Source: Candidatus Gottesmanbacteria bacterium
GTDB lineage: Bacteria > Patescibacteriota > Microgenomatia > 2-02-FULL-39-11
DNA length: 11,662 nt
Direction of reading: 5' to 3'
NCBI GenBank assembly: GCA_016204905.1
Contig: JACQJU010000121.1
Coordinates: 1-11,662 of the forward strand
Under the pieces are notes generated by a model. That model was not told the DNA's origin. It was given only the letters and a program-made list of their open reading frames with translations, and searched no databases. Both the position numbers and the translations under genes were made by a program. Shown here piece by piece: positions 1 through 5,737 of this stretch (within the stretch, counting starts at the first letter, position 1; each line of letters opens with the position of its first letter).

Positions 1-2
1 AA

Positions 3-464
3 AAAGCAGAAGCAAAAATAGAACCCAAACCAAAGTCTGAATTTTACCAGGCTGTAGGTAGACGTAAAGAATCAACAGCTAGAGTCCGACTGACCATATC
101 ACCCAAAGAGCTGATGATTAAAGGTAAATCCTACAAAAAAGGAGATATTGTCGTAAACGATATAGCAGCAAGCGATTATTTCCGGGGTAAAATTTATCCG
201 CAATTATACACCCATCCTTTCAAGATTACAGAAACTCAAGGCCGCTTTATTACTACAGTGAAAGTAGAAGGCGGCGGAATATCAGGCCAATTGCAAGCCA
301 TGATGCATGGTATTGCCAGGTCACTAGAAAAGATAGACAAAGAAAAGTATCGACCGATTCTCAAAAGAGAAGGACTTCTAAAACGTGATCCTCGTACCAA
401 AGAAAGAAGAAAAGCCGGCTTCGCCCAAAAAGCGAGGGCAAAGAAACAAAGTCCAAAACGTTAA
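3..464 (+). CDS. rpsI: 30S ribosomal protein S9, 5'-truncated by window edge
   Basis: Small-subunit ribosomal protein S9, whose C-terminal tail reaches the P site of the 30S subunit. The reading frame is open from base 3, so the start lies outside the window. Visible residues begin with a Lys/Glu/Pro-rich stretch (KAEAKIEPKPKSEF), then the S9 signature YQAVGRRKESTARVRL, the central GGGISGQLQAMMHGIAR segment and a very basic C-terminus ending SPKR, as expected for S9, whose last Arg contacts P-site tRNA. The ATG at 114 is internal and should not be taken as the start because the conserved GRRKESTARVRL motif lies before it. The acidic/basic leader before the motif is an N-terminal extension relative to the short E. 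coli-type protein. rplM usually sits just upstream of rpsI; that cannot be checked here. Identification is secure. Confidence 0.95.
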   Translation, partial: KAEAKIEPKPKSEFYQAVGRRKESTARVRLTISPKELMIKGKSYKKGDIVVNDIAASDYFRGKIYPQLYTHPFKITETQGRFITTVKVEGGGISGQLQAMMHGIARSLEKIDKEKYRPILKREGLLKRDPRTKERRKAGFAQKARAKKQSPKR

Positions 465-529
465 TTTTTACCCCGATATTTTCTCTTCATCCTCTTACAT
501 TTCCTACAAGATTATCTTACATTAAAATT

Positions 530-566
530 CTAACCTAGTATTAGAAACACTAAACTAGCGGGTTAG
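530..566 (+). promoter_or_regulatory. stem-loop just upstream of the glsB-like gene's ribosome binding site
   Basis: CTAACC (530-535) can pair with GGTTAG (561-566), and TAGT (536-539) with ACTA (554-557), leaving a 3-nt bulge (558-560) and a 14-nt loop. The structure ends right where the tandem GGGAGG/GGAGG purine tract begins, so if transcribed it would sit in the 5' leader and could affect ribosome access. No function is shown; the rest of the 465-589 gap holds no obvious terminator for rpsI. Confidence 0.3.
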
Positions 567-573
567 GGAGGTG

Positions 574-583
574 AAAGGAGGTG
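574..583 (+). promoter_or_regulatory. strong Shine-Dalgarno site (doubled)
   Basis: AAAGGAGGTG at 574-583 places GGAGG 8 nt before the ATG at 590. A second purine-rich copy, AGGGAGGTG, lies directly before it at 565-573. It fixes the start of the downstream small membrane protein and stands out because most other genes in this window have no Shine-Dalgarno sequence. Confidence 0.8.
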
Positions 584-589
584 GAATAA

Positions 590-838
590 ATGGACATATT
601 ATTATGGATACTCTTCGGAGCAATTGCAGGATGGGCAGCATCAATTATTATGGGTACAGACATCAGGCAAAGTACTCTCGGTGATATAGTTCTAGGCATC
701 ATCGGTGCAGTCGTAGGAGGTTTCATCATGAATCTCTTAGGACAGCCGGGAGTAACCGGATTTAATATTTATAGTCTCATAGTTGCCGTACTTGGTGCGG
801 CAGCATTGATTTACGCAGGAAGAGTTTTACATCGTTAA
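590..838 (+). CDS. GlsB/YeaQ/YmgE-type small membrane protein (transglycosylase-associated family)
   Basis: 82-residue, very hydrophobic and glycine-rich protein fitting the Transgly_assoc family (GlsB/YeaQ/YmgE), small inner-membrane proteins often linked to stress responses but of unknown biochemical role; the family name does not imply transglycosylase activity. Three membrane segments are visible at about residues 3-20, 30-51 and 60-78. Typical family features are GAIAGWAASIIMG near the N-terminus, then the LGDIVLGIIGAVVGGFIMNLLG segment with G-x-x-G packing motifs, and a short basic end (GRVLHR). The length is normal for the family. The start is supported by the GGAGG site 8 nt upstream. 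It stands alone between rpsI and a response regulator gene, with gaps of about 125 and 73 nt, so it is probably transcribed separately. Confidence 0.85.
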   Translation: MDILLWILFGAIAGWAASIIMGTDIRQSTLGDIVLGIIGAVVGGFIMNLLGQPGVTGFNIYSLIVAVLGAAALIYAGRVLHR

Positions 839-855
839 CTATTTTCTTACACCTG

Positions 856-882
856 AACCTTTAACACATATATATAAAGGTT
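856..882. promoter_or_regulatory. inverted repeat between glsB-like and receiver genes
   Basis: AACCTTTA (856-863) and TAAAGGTT (875-882) form a perfect 8-bp inverted repeat around an 11-nt AT-only-plus-C loop. It lies 18 nt after the glsB-like stop and 29 nt before the receiver gene start. It could be a hairpin ending the upstream transcript, although no T-tract follows, or an operator for the downstream gene. The sequence does not decide between these. Confidence 0.35.
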
Positions 883-911
883 ACTAATTTGTTGGTTAAA
901 AATGTAAAAAT

Positions 912-1271
912 ATGACAAAGCATATTCTTATTATTGACGATGATTTAGAAATACTCGAAGTCATCAAGATTGTATTGGAAGAAAAAGGCTACGAGGTTAC
1001 AACTCTATCAGACGGCAACAGCTTGACCCAAAAACTACAACTAAATATACCTGATCTAATCCTTCTTGATATTTGGATGTCAGGGATAGATGGACCGGAG
1101 ATTGCCAAGAGTTTAAAAAGCGACGAAAAGACAAAAAAAATACCTATCATCATGATCTCTGCTAACAACGAAGGTGCTCGTCTAGCCAAAGAAGTACAAG
1201 CAGAGGAATTTCTAGCTAAACCTTTTGATATCGACGATCTCCTAAATATAGTCAATAAATATTTAAGTTAG
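912..1271 (+). CDS. single-domain response regulator (receiver domain only)
   Basis: 119-residue CheY-like receiver domain with no output domain. It has the acidic pocket D9-D10-D11, the phosphoacceptor D53 in LILLDIWMSG, S83 in IIMISA at the conserved Thr/Ser position, and K103-P104 in LAKPF. All residues needed for phosphorylation are present, so it should be an active phosphoacceptor, acting either by protein contact or as an intermediate in a phosphorelay. No kinase gene is adjacent. There is no Shine-Dalgarno sequence; TTAAAA at 896-901 preceded by TGG is a weak extended -10 candidate. The gene converges on the sortase and the two overlap by a few bases at their stop codons (1268-1271), so their mRNA 3' ends must be antisense to each other. 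Confidence 0.9.
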   Translation: MTKHILIIDDDLEILEVIKIVLEEKGYEVTTLSDGNSLTQKLQLNIPDLILLDIWMSGIDGPEIAKSLKSDEKTKKIPIIMISANNEGARLAKEVQAEEFLAKPFDIDDLLNIVNKYLS

Positions 1272-1864
1272 CGTTGATGCTCCAATTCAGAATAGACTAC
1301 GGTCCGATGACTATAATTTTGAGCATTCCTATTCCAATCACCGCCACAAGTAATTAGATTGAGTCTCTTTTTAGCATAGTCACCAAACACTTCTACTAGA
1401 GGAAATTCATCATGGGGATAGGAAGCAATATTTACTACTTTAAATGTATACGTGTTTCCTAGATTATCAATGACTTTTATACGCTCTCCCTCCCTCATCG
1501 ATAATAAGTTATAAAAAACAGATGGATCGCCAGTCTGAGTATCCAGATGTCCGGCAATCACTGCATTACCTATTTCCCCTGGTTTATATCCCAGATTGTA
1601 CCAGGCTACATTATAGACATCCTTGGGTATGTCCATGCTACCTTCTGCATTTAGACCCACCCCTTCGACCGTAGCCTCAACACCTAGACTTTCTATGACT
1701 AATCTTTCCGGTAACCCGATTGGTATTGGAGTTACTGTAATTGCATTAGTTTCCGCCGATTTGATCTCTGTAATCTGTGTAGTATTATTATCGGTTTCAG
1801 AATATAAAATAACACCAGCGGCAAATAAAATAACTAACAGTATAAAAACCTTTACTCTCTGCAT
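1268..1864 (-). CDS. sortase, class F-like
   Basis: Membrane-anchored cysteine transpeptidase expected to join proteins bearing a C-terminal sorting signal to cell-envelope acceptors. Counting from the ATG at 1864 (198 aa), residues 5-21 form a signal-anchor helix, followed by a Thr-rich linker and then the sortase beta-barrel from about residue 50. Catalytic residues are visible: H106 in AVIAGHLDTQ, C173 in LITCGGDWN and R187 in YSHRTVVYSE. The TCGG...R arrangement and the GSMDIPKDVYNVAWY segment resemble class F sortases. A TTG at 1885 would add 7 residues, but a TATAAT box (minus strand, 1879-1874) lies inside that extension, so the ATG at 1864 is preferred. No LPXTG-type substrate was found in the window. 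It is divergent from the carboxypeptidase gene, an envelope-themed pair. Confidence 0.87.
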   Translation of the reverse strand: MQRVKVFILLVILFAAGVILYSETDNNTTQITEIKSAETNAITVTPIPIGLPERLVIESLGVEATVEGVGLNAEGSMDIPKDVYNVAWYNLGYKPGEIGNAVIAGHLDTQTGDPSVFYNLLSMREGERIKVIDNLGNTYTFKVVNIASYPHDEFPLVEVFGDYAKKRLNLITCGGDWNRNAQNYSHRTVVYSELEHQR

Positions 1865-1873
1865 AGAGACGGT

Positions 1874-1879
1874 ATTATA
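1874..1879 (-). promoter_or_regulatory. -10 element for the sortase gene
   Basis: Perfect TATAAT on the minus strand, ending 9 nt before the ATG at 1864. Initiation about 7 nt downstream would leave a leader of only a few nucleotides and no room for a Shine-Dalgarno site. No good -35 box is seen (AGGAAA at the expected place). Confidence 0.55.
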
Positions 1880-1920
1880 ATACAAAGCAATCCCTATTTC
1901 CTCTTAGTTACCAAATCCCC

Positions 1921-1950
1921 TTGACATAGTTTGATTTCCTGTGTTATAGT
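1921..1950 (+). promoter_or_regulatory. sigma70-type promoter of the carboxypeptidase gene
   Basis: TTGACA (1921-1926) with TATAGT (1945-1950) at 18-nt spacing, the latter preceded by TGT as an extended -10 motif. The -10 ends 12 nt before the ATG at 1963, predicting a leader of about 5 nt with no Shine-Dalgarno sequence. Confidence 0.75.
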
Positions 1951-1962
1951 ACACCCTCCTTT

Positions 1963-3087
1963 ATGTTGAAACTTCTGCCTAAATTTCAGCAAAAATATCT
2001 ACCCATTTCCTATAATTTCAAATTTTCTTTTCATTTTGATAAGCAGTCTTTTTACGCCCTGAATTGGCGAGTTTTTTTCGTGAGCTTGATCCTGGGATTT
2101 CTCTTGGCTTTTGTGCAAAATATTATTGCTGGTTTACCCAATATCAGCCCACTTTCATTTACGTCAACTACAGATAATTTTTACAAACTCCTACCTAAAT
2201 TAGAAAATATTCCCAATAACTTTTCGCTCACCACCAAACAGTCATTTATTCCTCAAACTTTTGCTTCAGGATCTTTTGATCAGGCAACCGCTTATACAGT
2301 AGTCGATCTAGATAGTGGCAAAGTAATAGCCGAGAAGGATTTGACTGGCCGTCACAAGATAGCCTCTATCACCAAAATTATGACCGCTATTGTAGCTCTA
2401 GATTTAGCCTCTCCTGAGGAATATTTTACCGCCACTCGTCGCGCAGCTAGAGAACAACCTACCAAAATAGGTTTAGTGGTTGGACAAAAGATGAAATTAG
2501 AAGAACTCCTCAACGCCGTCCTTCTGACTTCCGCCAATGATGCTGCCGCCATGATCAAGGACGGTATTGACGCCAAATATGGTTCTTCTGTTTTCATCAG
2601 AGCCATGAATGCCAAAGCCTCATTTCTTGATTTGAAAAATACCAGCTTTGATAATCCCCAAGGATACGATGGAGATTTAAACTATAGTAGTGTTGGAGAT
2701 TTAGCTATACTGACCAATTACGCTCTTACCAACTATCCACTGATTAGAGATATCGTCGAAAAAGATTACCAGTTTCTAGCCCAAGATTCTTACCACAAAC
2801 AATATGACCTCTACAACTGGAACGGTCTCCTTGATGTCTATCCCCAAGTCAAAGGAGTCAAGATAGGTAATACTGATAAAGCAGGCAAAACTACCGTGGT
2901 AGTTTCCGAAAGAGAAGGCAAAAAACTAGTCGCAATACTTTTGGGAGCCCCGGGAGTCCTCGAGCGAGATCTTTGGACCGCAGATTTATTAGATTATGGT
3001 TATCATGAAGAATATGGCTTAGAAGAAATAAACATCACCGAAAGTGACCTCAAACACAAATATAGCACCTGGCAATACTTCCACTAA
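1963..3087 (+). CDS. D-alanyl-D-alanine carboxypeptidase-like serine hydrolase (peptidase S11)
   Basis: 374-residue penicillin-binding-protein-like enzyme, expected to trim the terminal D-Ala of peptidoglycan stem peptides outside the cell. After a 35-residue cytoplasmic N-terminus there is one hydrophobic helix (about 36-56), a linker, then the S11 domain from about residue 108 (AYTVVDLDSGKVIAEKD). Active-site motifs: S135-I-T-K138 (SxxK), S190-A-N192 (SxN), and K300-I-G302 where the family normally has KTG. The Thr to Ile change sits in the strand that binds substrate and beta-lactams, so activity or specificity may differ. The C-terminal beta domain of DacA-type proteins appears absent, as the protein ends soon after the catalytic domain. 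It is anchored by an N-terminal helix rather than a C-terminal amphipathic one. It has its own promoter and is divergent from the sortase. Confidence 0.87.
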   Translation: MLKLLPKFQQKYLPISYNFKFSFHFDKQSFYALNWRVFFVSLILGFLLAFVQNIIAGLPNISPLSFTSTTDNFYKLLPKLENIPNNFSLTTKQSFIPQTFASGSFDQATAYTVVDLDSGKVIAEKDLTGRHKIASITKIMTAIVALDLASPEEYFTATRRAAREQPTKIGLVVGQKMKLEELLNAVLLTSANDAAAMIKDGIDAKYGSSVFIRAMNAKASFLDLKNTSFDNPQGYDGDLNYSSVGDLAILTNYALTNYPLIRDIVEKDYQFLAQDSYHKQYDLYNWNGLLDVYPQVKGVKIGNTDKAGKTTVVVSEREGKKLVAILLGAPGVLERDLWTADLLDYGYHEEYGLEEINITESDLKHKYSTWQYFH

Positions 3088-3105
3088 CCTCTACGCCCTC
3101 CCCAC

Positions 3106-3137
3106 GTTCCACCCGCCGGGTGGAACAGCTCTGCACC
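3106..3137 (-). repeat. REP-like palindrome, left flank of the RAYT gene
   Basis: Arms GTTCCACCC (3106-3114) and GGGTGGAAC (3118-3126) form a 9-bp stem with loop GCC, followed by AGC and TCTGCACC (3130-3137). Read on the minus strand this gives GGTGCAGA, a 4-nt linker, then the hairpin, the same order as the right-flank repeat, so the two copies are inverted relative to each other. The GC-rich hairpin stands out in an AT-rich setting and is typical of REP sequences mobilised by RAYT proteins. Confidence 0.8.
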
Positions 3138-3142
3138 CTTTA

Positions 3143-3170
3143 TTGACAACCACTTAAATATAGTTATATC
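3143..3170 (+). promoter_or_regulatory. promoter of the RAYT gene
   Basis: TTGACA (3143-3148), 16-nt spacer, TATATC (3165-3170). Only 7 nt separate the -10 from the ATG at 3178, so the transcript probably begins at or beside the start codon (leaderless). The promoter lies inside the repeat-bounded unit. Confidence 0.65.
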
Positions 3171-3177
3171 CTAAATT

Positions 3178-3861
3178 ATGGCCGCAAAACGACAAGTTAT
3201 TTTGGCAGATGGAGAGTATTACCATATTTTTAATCGTGGAGTAGAAAAACGCACCATATTTACCGACAAAAGAGAATATCAACGAGCTTTAAAGCTCTTA
3301 TATTACTATCACTATACGAATTTACCTCTGAAATTTTCTCGCTTCAATGAAATACCTATTGAAGAAAGAGAAAAAATCCTAGAGATATTAAGAAGGAAAA
3401 ATAAATTGGAAGTACAAATCATCGCCTATTGTCTCATGCCAAATCATTTTCACTTCCTTCTAAGGCAAGAAAGAGAAAAAGGAATTGCAAATTTTGTTTC
3501 CAACTTCTCTAATAGTTATTCTAAATACTTCAACACTAAACACGATCGTGTAGGACCACTTTTCCAAGGAGTCTTTAAGGCAGTTAGAGTAGAGACCGAT
3601 GCCCAACTACTTCATCTTTCTAGATATATTCATCTTAATCCAATAAGTTCTTTTTTGATCAAAGAGGAAGAGCTTGATAATTATCCGTGGTCATCGTTAC
3701 CAGAATATTTAGGTACAAAGGAAGAAAAAGTAGTGAATCCTGCAATAATTCTCTCAAGATATAAGAACATTCAAAATTATAGACAATTTGTACATGATCA
3801 AATAAGTTATGCCCAGAATCTAGAAAAGATAAAACATTTGACATTAGAATTAGAAGAATAG
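3178..3861 (+). CDS. REP-associated tyrosine transposase (RAYT, Y1/TnpA_REP family)
   Basis: 227-residue single-strand DNA nuclease/transposase of the Y1 HUH superfamily, related to IS200/IS605 TnpA. The N-terminus has the family start YYHIFNRGVEKRTIF (residues 14-28), the metal-binding HUH motif H90-F-H92 sits in CLMPNHFHFLL, and the likely catalytic tyrosine is Y114 in SNSYSKYFN, followed by GPLFQGVFKAV and the conserved LSRYIHLNPI. All catalytic elements are intact and the length is normal. Family members nick at the foot of REP hairpins; here such hairpins lie on both sides. The stop codon's last G is the first base of the right-hand conserved GGTGCAGA, so gene and repeat are tightly fitted. 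There is no Shine-Dalgarno sequence. Confidence 0.92.
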   Translation: MAAKRQVILADGEYYHIFNRGVEKRTIFTDKREYQRALKLLYYYHYTNLPLKFSRFNEIPIEEREKILEILRRKNKLEVQIIAYCLMPNHFHFLLRQEREKGIANFVSNFSNSYSKYFNTKHDRVGPLFQGVFKAVRVETDAQLLHLSRYIHLNPISSFLIKEEELDNYPWSSLPEYLGTKEEKVVNPAIILSRYKNIQNYRQFVHDQISYAQNLEKIKHLTLELEE

Positions 3862-3915
3862 GTGCAGACGTATTCCACCCGCCGGGTGGAACAGCTCCGG
3901 GTGGAACAGCTGTTC
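3861..3915 (+). repeat. REP-like palindrome, right flank, with a tandem half-copy
   Basis: GGTGCAGA (3861-3868), linker, then arms TTCCACCC (3873-3880) and GGGTGGAA (3884-3891) around loop GCC. CCGGGTGGAACAGCT (3882-3896) is repeated immediately at 3897-3911, which creates the perfect 12-bp palindrome GAACAGCTGTTC (3904-3915). The duplication looks like slippage or an abortive second REP insertion. The remaining gap to 4037 shows only the promoter described separately. Confidence 0.78.
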
Positions 3916-3999
3916 AGCAAAGCATATCTCTGAGACCACAATAGTTTCATCCAATTATTTAGGGTTTAACTATTACCAAAGCAGATTCTAATGGGACTA

Positions 4000-4028
4000 T
4001 TGTCAGAAGATGACAAAGAGATTAAAAT
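4000..4028 (+). promoter_or_regulatory. promoter of the DHp-domain gene
   Basis: TTGTCA (4000-4005), exact 17-nt spacer, TAAAAT (4023-4028). The -10 ends 8 nt before the ATG at 4037, predicting a leaderless or 1-2 nt leader transcript; no Shine-Dalgarno sequence is present. The good match supports this very short gene being real. Confidence 0.65.
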
Positions 4029-4036
4029 CCTAACAG

Positions 4037-4246
4037 ATGACTGACAATCTATCAAACGTTAAAAAAAACTTCGCTCAGTTTTCTCATGACCTGAAAAATT
4101 CAGTGATGGGAATCAGCATCAATACCCAGATGATCAAAAAGTTTGGCGGGGATAAACATATCGCCGAATATGCCGCTAAAATCGAAAAAAGATTGGAAGA
4201 TATACTAAAACAATTAGAAGAATTCAGGAGAAGTATAGATTCTTAA
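4037..4246 (+). CDS. stand-alone histidine-kinase DHp (HisKA-like) domain protein
   Basis: 69-residue protein resembling only the dimerisation and phosphoacceptor domain of a histidine kinase. Residues 11-36 contain an H-box, NFAQFSHDLKNSVMGISINT, with the candidate phosphoacceptor H17 followed by D18-L-K-N21, as in classical SHDLKNP motifs except that Ser replaces Pro. Residues 42-66 form a second amphipathic helix (YAAKIEKRLEDILKQLEEF), giving the expected two-helix hairpin. There is no HATPase domain, and it cannot be a simple truncation by frameshift because the convergent response regulator begins 7 bp after the stop. It could dimerise and act as a phosphotransfer protein, a phosphatase or an inhibitor, by analogy with Spo0B- and ChpT-type proteins; that is inference. 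It is more than a chance reading frame because it has a good promoter and a coherent motif. Confidence 0.65.
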   Translation: MTDNLSNVKKNFAQFSHDLKNSVMGISINTQMIKKFGGDKHIAEYAAKIEKRLEDILKQLEEFRRSIDS

Positions 4247-4253
4247 GTCTTAA

Positions 4254-4925
4254 TTATGCTTTTATTACGTATCCAAAGCCTCTTGCAGTATTGATCAGTT
4301 GCTTTTTAAATCCACTATCAATTTTTTTCCTCAAATAACCTATATACACATCTACCACTCTAGGTTCAATATAATCAACATTCAGCCATATTCTCTGGAG
4401 TATCATTTCTCGCGTCAGGACTCTACCTGCATTTATCATCAAATATTGCAGCAATTCATATTCTTTATGAGAAAGATTTATCGTTTTACTACCCCTTTTC
4501 ACCTCAAATGTTTTAGTATGAAGTTCTAGGTCTCCTACCGCCAGTTTTGACCCATCGTGCTCCAGATGCCTGAGCCTAGCCTTTACTCTAGCGAGTAACT
4601 CTTCGCCCTTAAATGGTTTAGTCACATAATCATCAGCTCCCAACTTAAACCCTCTTACTATATCCGAAACATCATTTTTAGCCGTCAAAATTATCACCGG
4701 AAGATCGGGATATTTCTTCCTTATTTCAGAAACTACCGACTCTCCAGACAAATTTGGCAATCCAAGATCAAGTATCACTAAATCCGGGCGTTGTTTTTCT
4801 ATGATAGCTAGTGCTTTCACACCATCAGGGGCATCTACCGCCTGATATCCATTATCCAAAAGTAGTTCGCTTAAGTATTTTCGGAGATCGTTATCATCTT
4901 CAATCACCAGGATTAGCTTAACCAT
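4254..4925 (-). CDS. OmpR/PhoB-family response regulator
   Basis: 223-residue two-domain transcription factor. The receiver domain (about 1-118) has acidic residues E9-D10-D11, phosphoacceptor D53 (LVILDLGLP), T81 (IILTAK) and K103 (VTKPF). The C-terminal winged-helix DNA-binding domain (about 125-223) shows LSHKEYELLQYLMINAGRVL, the recognition-helix region around VVDVYIGYLRKKI and the wing ending INTARGFGYVIKA, all standard for OmpR/PhoB/KdpE-type regulators. It should dimerise when phosphorylated and bind direct-repeat operators. No kinase is cotranscribed; the only kinase-like neighbour is the 69-residue DHp protein converging on it 7 bp away. It is divergent from the FNR-like oxidoreductase across 90 bp, so it may regulate that gene or itself. 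Confidence 0.93.
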   Translation of the reverse strand: MVKLILVIEDDNDLRKYLSELLLDNGYQAVDAPDGVKALAIIEKQRPDLVILDLGLPNLSGESVVSEIRKKYPDLPVIILTAKNDVSDIVRGFKLGADDYVTKPFKGEELLARVKARLRHLEHDGSKLAVGDLELHTKTFEVKRGSKTINLSHKEYELLQYLMINAGRVLTREMILQRIWLNVDYIEPRVVDVYIGYLRKKIDSGFKKQLINTARGFGYVIKA

Positions 4926-4938
4926 ATTTTAGACCATT

Positions 4939-4947
4939 ATTGTAACA
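4939..4947 (-). promoter_or_regulatory. extended -10 of the response regulator gene
   Basis: Minus-strand TGT-TACAAT (4947-4939). The -10 ends 13 nt before the ATG at 4925, giving a leader of roughly 6 nt. No convincing -35 box is seen, which fits an extended -10 promoter. Confidence 0.45.
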
Positions 4948-4978
4948 TATGAAGTAAAATTATTTTAGTTCAGAATGT

Positions 4979-5007
4979 TTGACGAGATATTCGCTATAGT
5001 TTATATT
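4979..5007 (+). promoter_or_regulatory. promoter of the FNR-like oxidoreductase gene
   Basis: TTGACG (4979-4984), 17-nt spacer, TATATT (5002-5007), only 8 nt before the ATG at 5016. This predicts a start at or within 1-2 nt of the initiation codon; no Shine-Dalgarno sequence is present. Confidence 0.7.
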
Positions 5008-5015
5008 GCATACTT

Positions 5016-5723
5016 ATGAACTTTGAAAAATATATTATCTCTTCTCTTGACTACAAAGACGAAGACACATTTATATTACAAATTAAACCCATGGAGGGCA
5101 AAGACATTCCTCATTTTACTCCTGGCCAATTTGCCATTCTGAAGTATGATTCTATTGCTAGTGCGCCTCGGACTCACAGCTTCTCCATAGCCTCTTCCCC
5201 CAATACCAGAAATTATCTCGAATTTTGTGTCAAAATATATGGCAGTTGGACTAAGATTCTCGGCCAAAAGAAGACTGGTGAGACGATAGAATTATCTGGA
5301 CCTTACGGCCGATTTACTTACGAAATAGATATAAAAGAAGCTATTTTTCTAGCAGGAGGTATAGGTATTGCTCCGATTATGTCGATGCTCAGGTTTATCC
5401 AAGAAACTCAACCCAATATTTTATTTTATTTATTTTATGGCAACAGAACAACTCAAACGATATTGTACAAAGATGAAATAGAAAATATTTTATCCCATTT
5501 CCCCAACTCTCAAATGATTCATATACTCTCCCACCTCAAAGATTCCGATCCTTGGGAGGGTTATAGAGGATTTATCACTCCCGAAATTATTCAAAAAGAA
5601 GCCAAAAATATGACTGATCCGACCTATTTTATTTGTGGACCCCCAATTTTTGTCCAAAAGATGAAAGATATATTGAATACTCAAAAAGTGAATCCTCAAA
5701 ATATCAAACAGGAGCTCATTTAG
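5016..5723 (+). CDS. FAD/NAD(P)-binding oxidoreductase, ferredoxin-NADP reductase fold
   Basis: 235-residue soluble flavoprotein of the FNR superfamily. The N-terminal FAD-binding barrel (about 1-105) carries the flavin motif R52-T-H-S55 in PRTHSFSIASS and GPYGRF (95-100). The C-terminal NAD(P)-binding domain has AGGIGIAPIMSML (113-125), YGNRTTQTILYKDEIE (141-156) and FICGPPIFVQKM (206-217), the usual nicotinamide-binding CGP motif. There is no ferredoxin domain and no Cys cluster for an iron-sulfur centre, so it would need a separate electron partner. The short C-terminus lacks the aromatic-terminated tail of plant-type FNRs. The physiological partner cannot be predicted; in a bacterium with little respiration it might reoxidise NAD(P)H onto a small carrier. 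It has its own promoter. Confidence 0.88.
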   Translation: MNFEKYIISSLDYKDEDTFILQIKPMEGKDIPHFTPGQFAILKYDSIASAPRTHSFSIASSPNTRNYLEFCVKIYGSWTKILGQKKTGETIELSGPYGRFTYEIDIKEAIFLAGGIGIAPIMSMLRFIQETQPNILFYLFYGNRTTQTILYKDEIENILSHFPNSQMIHILSHLKDSDPWEGYRGFITPEIIQKEAKNMTDPTYFICGPPIFVQKMKDILNTQKVNPQNIKQELI

Positions 5724-5737
5724 AACTAACTATTATC

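Larger units (their letters stand above)
3106..3915 (+). mobile_element. REPtron-like unit: RAYT gene bracketed by inverted REP palindromes
   Basis: The transposase gene lies between two inverted copies of a roughly 32-nt repeat made of GGTGCAGA, a 4-nt linker and a hairpin with arms TTCCACCC and GGGTGGAA. The copies differ only in the linker (GCTG against CGTA) and the central loop base order. Such inverted REP pairs around a RAYT gene are known as REPtrons. RAYT proteins are usually domesticated single-copy genes that act on REPs at a distance. No target-site duplication could be recognised. The right side carries an extra 15-bp tandem duplication. Confidence 0.72.

Noticed and set aside
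856..882. Rho-independent terminator after the GlsB-like gene
   Set aside because: The 8-bp stem is AT-rich and lacks a following T-tract, so only a generic inverted repeat is reported.
3106..3915. Complete IS200/IS605 insertion sequence
   Set aside because: The protein has the RAYT features and flanking inverted REPs, and there is no TnpB gene or typical IS end structure.
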